From NCBI GenBank assembly GCA_037447655.1, contig JBBHKE010002830.1, positions 229,832-293,831 on the forward strand: DNA of 64,000 bases. Reading direction: 5' to 3'. The notes under the pieces are model-generated. The model saw only the letters and a program-made list of their open reading frames with translations, was not told where the DNA came from and did not search any database. The stretch's first letter is position 1. Each line of letters begins with the position of its first letter. Shown here piece by piece: positions 49,691-60,300 of the stretch. Source of the DNA: Zygnema cylindricum (lineage: Eukaryota > Streptophyta > Zygnematophyceae > Zygnematales > Zygnemataceae). The position numbers were made by a program, and so were the translations under genes.

Positions 49691-50329
49691 AAGAAAATAC
49701 AAAAAAAAACCCTAAAAAAAAAGAGAAAAAGCAAGGGTCAAATAGTCAAAAAAAACTGACGATATATCTAAGTAAACATTTGTTCCATTCTACTCATATT
49801 TCCCTTAATCAAATCCAAGGCCAAAAATAAAATTTAGGCATCCAATACATTGGTGGTTTTCATTGGAACGCCTGTCTAACAGATTCCAACAAAGGACCAA
49901 CAGGCAGCACCAATGCAAATTTGAAAAACAAAACCTTTATTCAAGTAAACTAACTCACCCGATTGAGTCTCAATCTCCATCCGAGTTAGTAAACAATATG
50001 CTGCAAGGAGGCACCTGCTCGCCAGCTCCGAACCAGCTCGGAATTGTATATCGACAGCAATATGGTCACGGGAACCTGCACAAATACTAACGAACACGGA
50101 AAAGAGCAAGAGGTACCTGCCTTAAGTTCCTTTAGAAATCTGTCAATGCAAGACTTAACCTACTTCATGCGTCACTTCTCTGAACTACCAAAAACTATGG
50201 AGAACATTGCTGCTTAAGAGAAAACACAAGGAAAAAGACCAAATAAAGTAGATCTCCACCTGTCATTCGGCCACAAAACTCCATGTCGAACCCCAGCACC
50301 AGCCCGCACTGGGCTCCTCTGTTCCGCGG

Positions 50330-50900
50330 GAAGTCGTGTTCCGCGGGAAGTCGTGTTCCCACCAGGGAACAGACGGACCTCAGGACCATTCGCCACCGCC
50401 TCCAGTCTTCACTTTGGCCATTCGCCTCCATTTGCGCTCCTCGAGCAAAGAACAAAAAACAACAACAAGACAATTGGTAAGAAAAAAGAGGGGAGAACAA
50501 AAAAAATACATAAAGGTAGAATATACAGACAGGGACTGGAAGAGCAATAAAAAGCAATAAAAATACAGGAGGGAGAAGGAGAGGGAGAGGGATAAAGAGG
50601 AAGAGGCCGCCACCTCTTCCTCTTTAGTTCCCTCTCCCTCACCTTCACCCTATCTACCAAAAACAAAGCAAAAAACAGAATGCAATGACATCATTCCCTA
50701 AAAGACCAAAAAAAAAACTGCAAAAGACAACTGTACCTTACTGTTGGATTGTCGGCAGACATTACAAAACGAGGAGAGTCGTAAGGTCCAGATGACTTCG
50801 TGACCAAGCCTCTCCATTCCCAATAGAAGACTTAATTCTCTCTATCAACCCAAAAAAACATCAAATTATTAACCCTCAAGAACCCTAACAAATGAATAAA
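50330..50900. repeat. Palindromic dispersed repeat, copy 4 with 3' extension
   Basis: Same arms TAAAGAGGAAGAGG and CCTCTTCCTCTTTA, but the loop is CCGCCA (50607-50612), the reverse complement of that in copies 1-3. A 15-base duplication (CGCGGGAAGTCGTGT) is present at 50325-50355. Confidence 0.85.
50743..50825 (-). other. Exon-like island, unrecognised
   Basis: The minus strand reads WRGLVTKSSGPYDSPRFVM and continues to SADNPT at a GTAAGG donor. A second, damaged version lies in palindromic repeat copy 3 (49505-49600), with a stop in the same frame. Alternative frames are also partly open, so the coding frame is uncertain. No family assigned. Confidence 0.25.
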
Positions 50901-51022
50901 TATGCTTGACCTAGTCTCCACGGGAATTGAGGCTCAAAATTTTCAGCAATAATGCATATATTACGCGCAACGATTGACCTTGAAATAAATGAGAAAGAAA
51001 GAGGAAGATCTGCAAAGCTCAC

Positions 51023-51084
51023 CTTGTGGTGCCAAAGAAAAGATTGAGTCCATACGCACCACCGCACAGTGGGACGGCGCCAGT
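51023..51084 (-). other. Exon-like island, unrecognised
   Basis: 62 bases between a TTCATCAG acceptor and a GTGAGC donor, reading TGAVPLCGGAYGLNLFFGTT. Base composition is balanced, unlike its GA-rich surroundings. No family recognised. Confidence 0.3.
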
Positions 51085-51710
51085 CTGATGAAGGAAAAGA
51101 AACACACTGAAAGAAAAGAAACACACTGAAGGAAAAGAAATACACACACACGTACGAGAGAAGGGAGAAAGAAGGGAGACAGAAAATGAGAGAGCGGAAA
51201 TTGGAGAGAGTAGAGAGAGAGGGGAGGGGAGGGTAAGGGGCAACAAAGGGTTTTCCAGAAAAAAGCAGACGCATAATGGAGAGGAAGTGGGGGAAGAAAA
51301 GGGAAAGTTGTTAAAAAAATAGCAACACCTTGTGAGAGGAAAGTGAGAGAAGACAATAGATTTTTTTTCGAGAAGAAAAAGGTGTCCTCAAAAGGAAAAG
51401 CAAGAGGAGAGATACAACTGGCACATCCCAAAAATGATACAACTGGCGCAAAAAAGAAGTATAAAAAGAAAAAGAACTAAAAAAACCTTACTCTTCAACA
51501 GATGACTTTGGCTAGTTCATAACAAATTTGCCAAGTTGATCAGAAATAAAGAAATAAAGAAATAAATCAAGCCGACAGACGTAAATATTCATGACTGTGT
51601 CGTAGTGCACCACCCTTTGGCATCCATAATAAGATTATTCTAGCTTCACTCCATCAGAAAATCAAACTTCACTAAACCAAAAAACAAAAAAAAGCAAAAA
51701 AAAGTCTCAC

Positions 51711-51803
51711 CACGAAACGGGTACTTAGCCTTGGCCAAAAGCTCCCAATGCAGTGGTCCTGTGGTCATATTGGAGGATCCGGGGTAGAAAACAAGGTGGA
51801 CTC
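51711..51803 (-). pseudogene. Orphan nitrilase/omega-amidase-like exon
   Basis: 93 bases between a CCATCCAG acceptor and a GTGAGA donor. The translation contains VFYPGSSNMTTGPLHWELL, matching the NIT2/omega-amidase core YPGAFNMTTGPLHWELL. The catalytic Cys, Glu and Lys lie outside this segment in the family, and the exons that should carry them were not found nearby. The end (AKAKYPFR) departs from the family, so this is probably a fragment. Confidence 0.5.
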
Positions 51804-51819
51804 CTGGATGGAAAAAGGG

Positions 51820-52350
51820 AGAGGGAAAGGAAGAGAAAGAAAGAGCAAAGGGTGAGATTTTGAGACAACTCGACAGTACATTGAAAAGAGGGAGTGGGGA
51901 AAGGGGAGAGAGAGAGAGGAAAGAGGGAGAACTTTTGACAAATGTCACACCTATTTGTGACAAATGTCATCGCAATAGTAGAATGTCGCAATTTCTTGCC
52001 AATTGGTACAAATAATATCCTAAATCGGTTAAAAGGCTTCAATGTACAACACTACTGGTAACACAATGCACTTTGCGGAATTTGATGAAAGGGTTAATAA
52101 TGAACTGGGAGAGGAAAAGGGAGAGAGGGACAAGAGCCTATTTGCGACAGTTGCCACAGTCAAGAGAGGGATAGAGAAAGGGAGAGGGAGAGAAGCAAAG
52201 CGAGACAACTTCTGACAATTGTACAGTTGTCACATTGAAGAGAGAAAGAGGAAAAAGGATAGAGAGAAAGGGAGAGGGAGAGGGTCGAATAGAGGGAGAG
52301 GAAGAAGAGAGGGAGAGAGGGCCAGGAGCCTATTTGCAACGGTTTCGAAA
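51820..52350. repeat. GA-rich satellite, first block
   Basis: GAGAGGGAGAGGG runs punctuated by GACAACTNGACAGTTGTCAC-like words at about 51865-51960 and 52140-52240. Same family as 53560-54880. Confidence 0.75.
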
Positions 52351-52964
52351 ACTCCGGACAACACTCCCTTTATGCTCCGATGTGCTTCCTAAACGCGTAT
52401 CCCAAGGCTTTTTCTTCATCTTTTTCTTCTTCTTCCTTTTTTTGCCGTGACGTGCCGCATTCTTGTCGGAATTGGAATTCAACTCCGAGCCTTCTCCGGG
52501 AGGAGCCGTTGGTATTAAGGGATGGGAGACAAACTTCACAGCATTTCCACCGTTGATACGACAGGACTCGTAACTTGACCTGTGGTCAATTGTAAATAGA
52601 AACACGAAAGTAAGTAGGAGTCCCGTAGAAGTCCCTCACAAATGTGCAAAGAAAAAAAGAAAATACTAAAAGGTTCTAGCTCTAAATTGGACACAAGGTG
52701 ACTGCGTGGTGGGAAATATACGGGTTAAACAAGTTACCAAACTGGCAAAACACATAATGCAATGCTTCAGTCCTACAATTCCTCATAAAATAATTCTCGT
52801 AATAGGTTGTTTTTCACCATCGAGATTCGGTGCCTATTAATGTACAAACAACGGCCAGTGGTAGGTGTGACATCCGATGCTTAAAAAAACAGCCGATTAA
52901 AGCCTCTCCGCGATAGGGTTGCGATTACTAACCTTCTTCCTTGCATGTGTGCCCGCTTGCACAC

Positions 52965-53285
52965 CAAAATGTTGAGATTCTTATCAAATGAGCATCTCCT
53001 CTTTTTTTCCAGAAACATCCTTCGCCAAAAATAATCGATTCCGTTTGCGCTCTTCGGTCAAAAAAAAAAAAAACACGACAATTGGTGAGGAAAAAGAAAG
53101 GAGAACAGAAAAAAAAAAGATATAAATAGAAAGTACGTACAAAGGGACTAAAAGAACAATGAAAATAGTGCAAGGAGAAGGAGAGGAAGAGGGATAAAGA
53201 GGAAGAGGCCGCCACCTCTTCCTCTTTGTTCCCTCTCCTCACCTCCACCCTATCTACCAAAACAGAGCAGAAAACAAAATGCAAA
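52965..53285. repeat. Palindromic dispersed repeat, copy 5
   Basis: Arms TAAAGAGGAAGAGG and CCTCTTCCTCTTTG with loop CCGCCA (53209-53214), the inverted orientation as in copy 4. The upstream portion (GAGCATCTCCTC, CGCTCTTCGGTC, ATTGGTGAGGAAAAAG) aligns with copy 1. Confidence 0.8.
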
Positions 53286-53559
53286 TGCAGAATGCATCAT
53301 TCTGAACATCTTCAAAAATAGTCAAATATAGAAGTCTTCAAAATCTTCAAAATAGAAGTATCAACGCTCCTGGTATCCACAAGTTGGCCATCTGAACTGA
53401 ACCTCGCACATCGGACAACATTCTGAAAGCCAAAAACAAAAAACACAAAATCGAAATAAGAGGAAATCAAAGTCAACAAAACACAAAGAATTACACAAGC
53501 AAAATCACTCCGTGCAGTTGGTTCAAATTAAATTATGTGCCTATTTCTTGAGACAGTTG

Positions 53560-54880
53560 AAGGGAGAAAGGGAAAGGGAGATGGAGAGGGTTGAATAGAG
53601 GGAGAGGGAGAGGAAAGGGAGAAAGGGGAAGGAGCCTATTTGTAACAATTGTCACGGTGAAGAGAGGGAGAGGGAAAGGGCGAGAGGGACAAGAGCCAAT
53701 TTGCGACAGTTGTCTCAGGGAAGAGAGGGAGAGGGAAAAGGAGAGAAAGAACGAGCAAAGCGAGAGAATTTCTGTCACACTGAAGAGAGAGAGAGGAAAA
53801 AGTGAGAGGAAAAAGGGAGAGACAGAGCGAGCAGAGCGAGAGAATATCTTAGAGAACTTCTGACAACTGGACAGTGTGACCAGTTGTCACACTGAAGAGT
53901 GGGAGAGGAAAAGGGAGAAAGCGAATGGGAGATGGAGAGGGTTGAATAGAGGGAAAGGGAGAGGAAAGGACGAGAGGAATAGGAGCCTATTTGCGACAGT
54001 TGTCACAGGAAATGGCGCAAGGGAAAGGGAGAAAGAAAGCGAGCAGAGCGAGAGAAATTCTGACAACTGGACATTTGTCACACTAAAGGGAGGGAAAGGA
54101 AAAGGGAGAGAGGAGACGGGCGAGAGGGAAAGGGAGAGGGAGAGGGTCGAATAGAGGGAGAGAAAGAGGGTCGAATAGAGGGAGAGGGAGAGGAAAGGGA
54201 GAGAAGGAAAGGAGCCTATTTGTAACAATTGTCACGGTGAAGAGAGGGAGAGGGAAAGGGCGAGAGGGACAAGAGCCAATTTGCGACAGTTGTCCCAGTG
54301 AAGAGAGGGAGAGGGAAAGGGAGAGAAAGAACGAGCAAAGCGAGAGAATTTCTATCACACTGAGGAGAGGGAGAGGAAAAAGTGAGAGGACAAAGGGAGA
54401 GACAGAGCGAGCAGAGCGAGAAAATTCCTGACAACTTGACAGTTGTCACATTGAAGGGAGGAAAAGGGAAAGGGAGTGGGGGGAACGGAGAGAGAGAGTG
54501 ACCAGATCGAAGGAATTTCAGACAACTGAACAGTTGTCACACTTAAGAGAGGGAGAGGAAAAGGGGAAGAGGGAAAGGGAGAAGGGAAAAGGGAGAGGAA
54601 GAGGATTGAATAGAGGGAGAGGGAGCGGAAAGGGAGATAGGGACAGGAGCCTGATTCCAACAGTTGTCACAGTAAAGAGAGGGAGAGGGAAAGGGCGCGT
54701 GGGAAAGGGAGAGAGAAAGCGAGCAGAGGGAAAGAAATTCTGACAACTAGACATTTATCACACTGAAGGGAGGAAGTGGGAAAGGGAGAGAGGAAAAGGG
54801 GAAGAGAGAGGGTCGAAGAGAGGGGGAGGGAGAAGAAAAGGAGAACTTACAAGAGGCCTTTTCGGGACAATCCTCCCACG
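53560..54880. repeat. GA-rich satellite with GACAGTTGTCACA punctuation
   Basis: About 1.3 kb of GGGAGAGGGAAAGGG tracts broken every 60-110 bases by one of two alternating spacer types: TTTGCGACAGTTGTCACAG and TGACAACTGGACAGTTGTCA. The spacers are themselves partly palindromic (TGACAACT/AGTTGTCA). A ~600-base block recurs (53585-53870 resembles 54180-54430). Confidence 0.85.
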
Positions 54881-54959
54881 CCAGAGAGGAAAACGGGAAG
54901 GGAGAGAAAGGGAGAGAAAGGGAGACAAAGAGAGCAAAGGAGAGAACGAAAGGAAGCGC

Positions 54960-57390
54960 GAAGAATTGCTATATATACTGTTTCGTCCTACAATGTACAT
55001 CTGTACTGTTTCGGCCTTATACTTTTGGTCCTATTATGTACTATTTTTTTGTTTGTAGCATTCCGTACTAAATGTCCGTATTGTTTTTTCAACGGTAACA
55101 GTTAGTACCGTTTCTTGGATAAATTTTAAGTTCGTAAGATTTCATGGTAAAGCGTACGGCGTATTGTGGTTTACCGGATAAATTATGTTCGATTCGTTTT
55201 CATGGTGAAGCGTACGACAAAGTACAAGCGCCTGGATAGATTTTTAAATTCGATTCATTTGCAGTTTTTCATGGTCAAACATACAGCCTAGTACAATTTA
55301 TTGGATAAATTTTAGTTCGATTTGCCGTTAATTGTACAACTTGCCTGAGAAAAAGGCAAATTCCTTGGATGCATTTATCGTACGGCTCAAATGGAAACTC
55401 AAAACAAAAGTGCGAGTTTTAGTTTTCGAAGACCTTCTATATATATTAATATACGCGTCTAAATGTCTAATACTCGTTTAACATAGAGTTCCCCGAAGAC
55501 ACCGCAACATGGAAGCCTAATTTTGTCATCTGGACGTCAAAGATGATATTTTGAAAATCTGTTTTGACGTCATATAAGTTTTCGTGCCACCGTTGTACAA
55601 GTTGACGTCAACGAGGGCATGTGCTCATGCGATTGAGCGTGACGGTGATCTTTTTTAAAATTGATACCTGCACCCTAAAAGTCTTAGGCTGTACGAATAC
55701 TGTGACGACAACATTGAAGTACAGTACAGACTCAGCACAGAATTGCATTACGCGACGTCAATGACGAATGTTGCTTTCGCACACCCAAAAAACTCATACG
55801 AATATTCTACACTACAGTACTGTACAGTACAGTACAGTACAGGACAAACTAATATTTATCATGTCAGGGAAGATTCTTTCCGCTGAATTACAATTGCAGG
55901 GACATGTACTCTAATAGAGTAATAGGACGTAATGGTGCTGAGATTGTAAATTCAAGTGTCAGCGTCCGATAGTCTACATTTTTTTTCTTGTGGCTAATCT
56001 TGACCGTTGAAAAATATGAGTGCGTGTTATGCGCTCAGTTTTTGTACTACCCCGTACCGTATTCTGCTCCTGTTGTGCGCATAATACGGCAGTCGCTACT
56101 GTACTTTACCGTGCCTGAAAGTCTGAAACCTTTCACATGGTAATTAGTATTAGTACTCTGCCCATGGTTATTAGAGACTACAACACTAATTCGGTCGGGA
56201 TTATTTTCTGGCCGAAAATGACTAAACAGCGTTTACAACACTACTTAACAAGTGGACTAGAATCCGTCACGCTCTGTGCTCTAAATTAGTATTGTTAATT
56301 CCGATTTCTCATTGCATTAATATATCCTTAGCGTTGTGGCGGTGTAGTGTTGTGTATCGATTGAATTCAAGGTCGAAATAGTGCGAATTCCGTAACTGTC
56401 AATAATCGACCGACAATGGTTCCGAAATCCATATCTACGTGTTTACCAGACAGGAAACAAATCTCGCCAAATTGTCACCGAACAAATCGCAATTCTGCGT
56501 CCAGAATTACATTAAAGGTACAAAAACATTTGGAACAAATACATCACGGTATGGTACAGTGTAGCGTATCGTACTAAGAAACAACCGCGCCCTCAGCGAT
56601 ATTGTGTACGAAAACGTGTCTTTTCTGCAAAGTCGTTTTGCTTGAGATTGAGGTGAGGTGGAAAAGTCAGCTCCCTATCCTCTTTTCCTATTTGCTTGTC
56701 CTTTTGTTCATAAAGACGAACTATAGTTGAAATTGCTCACAGAGAAAGCATGTCCTTTCTCTAACCATGTAACCTCTATTTATCATTTTCCTTAATGAAT
56801 TTAAAAACGCCAAAAAGAACATAACATAAAAAAAAACTTGGAGTACTCCAGTCAGTCCACACTAATTGAGAGCATTTAAACCATTTCCGACGAATAGAAC
56901 TTTTTCAAATTTTGATTTTAATGACGTGCATTTTACAGTATTATGTTGTATTAATATATTATTACATATTTTGATATGTTTAAACTTTCCCATCTAATTT
57001 TGTGGATAATGTCATTAATGGACGAAAATTTGTGAACGAAATTTGCCTTATTCTCAACAAAAAGAATAGGTGGTTTTCCAAAATAGGAATATGGGACACA
57101 AAAAATGGGAAAAAAAAAATGAAAAGAGTCCCTCTACAATAAAAAAGCTATAATAAAAGTAAAAAAAAACTACAAATGTCGTATCCACAGTTCCCAAAAA
57201 AGGGTCTTAAAAATTGAAAAAACCCACAATTTGTTTAAAATCAAGCGGGTGGCCATAACTGGTAAATTCACATCAAATCACAACACCGCAGACGCATTTT
57301 CAGAATAGGGAAACAAATGAAAATAAAAAACAAATAACAAAACCTAATTAAAAAAAAAAAATGATTTAAAAACAGTCTTACAACTCAAAA
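54960..57390. other. Gene-poor region between the GA satellite and the MRM1 gene
   Basis: No exon recognised. It holds a short GTACA microsatellite (55815-55846, CAGTACTGTACAGTACAGTA) and a MITE at 56152-56348. GTAC-rich words (TACCGTACC, GTACGG) are frequent from 54990 on. Confidence 0.4.
56152..56348. mobile_element. MITE, GCCCATCGTTATTAG family, intergenic copy
   Basis: Left AGTACTCTGCCCATGGTTAT, inverted right ACTACACCGCCACAACGCTA. The interior ACACTAATTCGGTCGGGATT and AGTGGACTAGAATCCGTCACG aligns with 27561-27767 in the same orientation. Termini are more diverged, suggesting an older insertion. Confidence 0.7.
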
Positions 57391-57393
57391 ATA

Positions 57394-60300
57394 TTATTGT
57401 CGTATTTCTAAATGCCCATCTCCGAGGTGAGGCGCAATATCTTTCCTATTCTCTCCTTCAAATGAGTCAATGCTCTCCTTCTCCCCCTTCCCCTCACCCT
57501 TCACTACTGCATTGCTACCTCCTCCTCCTCCTCCTCCTCCTCCCCCTCCTCCTCCTCCCTCTTTTATCACATCCTCACCCTCCATCCTCATCGAACTGGA
57601 GACTCCGGTGCCCTCCTCCACATTTTCCCTGTTTCTAATGTCTTCCCTTTCTATGAGTTGATTACTCACTCTCAAATCTGAGCTTCCCTCTTGGCCAGAA
57701 TTCTCTCCCTCTCGCTCTCCTCCCTTCCTTCCATTCTCTTCGGCTGCTCTCCTTGCCGATTCTTGCAACAAACCGAGTCCCACAGCCAAATTGTCCCTCT
57801 CTTTCTCTCCCTCTCTCTCCTTGATGCGGTCTCCACCGTTGAAACTATCTGAAAAATTAACGGTATGAATGTCTTTTTGTCTCACCAAAAGCTCATGAAG
57901 AAGAATTCCCGTCGCCACACTCACATTCAAACTATCGACCAATAACGGCGCGACAGGTATCGTGCGTCTAGCAGATCTACCCTTCTTATCCATCGAAAAA
58001 GTGACATCCTCTCCCTCCCCTTTTTCTTCACCTTCGAACTTCACTAACTTCTCACTCTCCTTCTCCTCTAAAAACTCCTTTGGATCCACCTCCAATTTAC
58101 CGCCTTTATTCTCAAAATCACCCAGTTCCCCACTTCCACTCCCTCCCTCCACACCCTTGTCTAGTTCAGCTCTCACAAGAGCTTCCTCTCCTGCCTCTCC
58201 CACTCCCACCTCTTCCACTCCCTCCCCTCCCACTCCCCCTACTTCTCCTCCCACTCGGCCCCCCACTCTCTCTGCTCCCAACTCTCTCTCTCCCTCCTCC
58301 TGCCACTCATCCTCCTCCCACTCATCCTCCTCCTCATCCTCCAATCCACTGATCCTCACCATATGAGTGCATGCCCTCCTGACAGTTGTCCTCAACCCTA
58401 CTCCCTCGTTTCCCAAAACGAGCACTGTGGGAGTGCCACGTGGCAGCTGTGTGATAGGAACGGCCGATTCGTCGGCCGAAGCTCCGACCACCAACCATCC
58501 GTTGGAGGCACAACGCTCCAAAAACCGGACCATATTACGGCAAGAATGGACCTGGAGGGGGGAGGGAGAGGGAGATGGAGAGGGAGAGAAGAGGAAACAA
58601 AAATGGGGGGAAAAAGAAAAAAGAGAGGTCAAATGTTTAGCAAAATGGATGTGTCTACAAACAGCTCTGATCACAAACTATCCGTTGGAGGCACAACGCT
58701 CTAAAAACCGGACCCATCGGCAAAAATGGATCTAGTGGGAGAGAGAGAGAGGAAGGCCAGGGAGGAGAGGGAGAGGGAGAGGGAGAGAAGAGGAAAAAAA
58801 TTGGGAAGGAAAAAAGAAAAAAGAGAGGTCGAATGTTTAGTAAAAGAGTGTGTCTGAAGACAGCTCCAACCACCAACAATCCAATAGAGGCACAAAACTC
58901 CAATTACCGGACCATGTTATGGCAAGTATGGACCTGGAGAGGGAGAGAGGAGAGAGGGCGGGGGTGAGAGACAGAGAGAGGAGAGAGAGTGAGAGAGAGA
59001 GAGGCGGGCGGGGAGAGGGGGAAAGGGCAGGGGTGCGAGAGAGGTGAAAGAGAGAGGGAGAGAGAGAGGGAGAAATAGAGATAGGGAGCAATAGAGAGAG
59101 AGGGAGCGGGAGCATTAGAGAGGGAGAGAGAAAGGGAGTGAAAGAAAGAGAGAGAGAGAGATGTTCGAAGAAACATACCGTCATAACTTCCATGGCTCCG
59201 GCACTTGCCTTCCCCACCACGGCACTTAACGGCGCCGAATTTTTTGCACAAACGACCACTCCTCCCGCCCCCAGAAAATACGCAGATCGTAAAACTGCCC
59301 CAAAATTCATCGGATCCATAACTTCGTCTAAAGCAACCCACACCGGAGAAGACGATGTTTTCATTTTATTTTCCGATTTATTTTCGACCTTCCTTTTCTC
59401 CTCGAGCTTCGTCCCCATAAAATTGAAAACATCTGGCAAGCTTTCTAAGGGTTCTAATTTTAGTGGAGAGGCGTCCAAAATAATACCTTGATGAGGACGA
59501 TTTCCAGACAACAAATTTAATTCGTGTTTTCCCACTGTCGTGATTCGAATTCCTCTCCTCTCCGCTTCTTTTAGTATCCAAATCACTCCCACTTTATCCT
59601 TTCTTTTCCCCTTCGGGCCCAAATTTTCCTCTACTCCCTCTTGTACATAAAGAGTAAAAAACTTTCTCCTTTCGGCTTTCAAAGCCGCCTGTACCGGAGC
59701 GACTCCAAAAACTACCTCCCCTTGTACCCAACTTTCGTTCCTATTATCCGAAATTTGCCATTTTTCTTCTTCACTATCACTATATTTCCCATCTTCTCCT
59801 TCTTCTTCCCTTTTCCAGACTCCCTTCCCTTGATTCCCTCTCCTGTTCTCACCCTCCCCACTACTACCTGAGGTCCCCTCTCTAATTCCTCCGACTGTTG
59901 CTTTTGACCTTTCCGCAAACCACTGTTTGAACCCCTCTGGACTCCCTTCATAAACCCCTGCCCCTACCCCTTTTGTACCCGATCCTCTCCCAGCACCCCC
60001 CCCTACATTTGTACTCATTCCTGCCGACTGCAGAATTTTTCCCCTGCCCGAATTCCTTGGAAGACTCCCGGAAACATCGCCCGGTAATTCCTTATTACCA
60101 CTACCACTACCACTAGTTCCTCTCGCAATTGGCTTACCCCATTTAGAAAAGGGAAACGAATTGGGTCCCTGTACCGAAATATTATCACTCCCTTTTCCAC
60201 GACCTGCAGGAAGCAAATTTTCATTCAGAAAAAAGTCCTCTCTCTCTCTCTTTCCTACTCCTACCTCCTCCTCTTCTAAACTGTTAAAAGCATATCCTGA

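Noticed and set aside
52330-52605. Minus-strand Lys-rich frame as a gene
   Set aside because: It has a possible acceptor and balanced codons in part, but no homology and no partner exons were recognised; left as unsupported.
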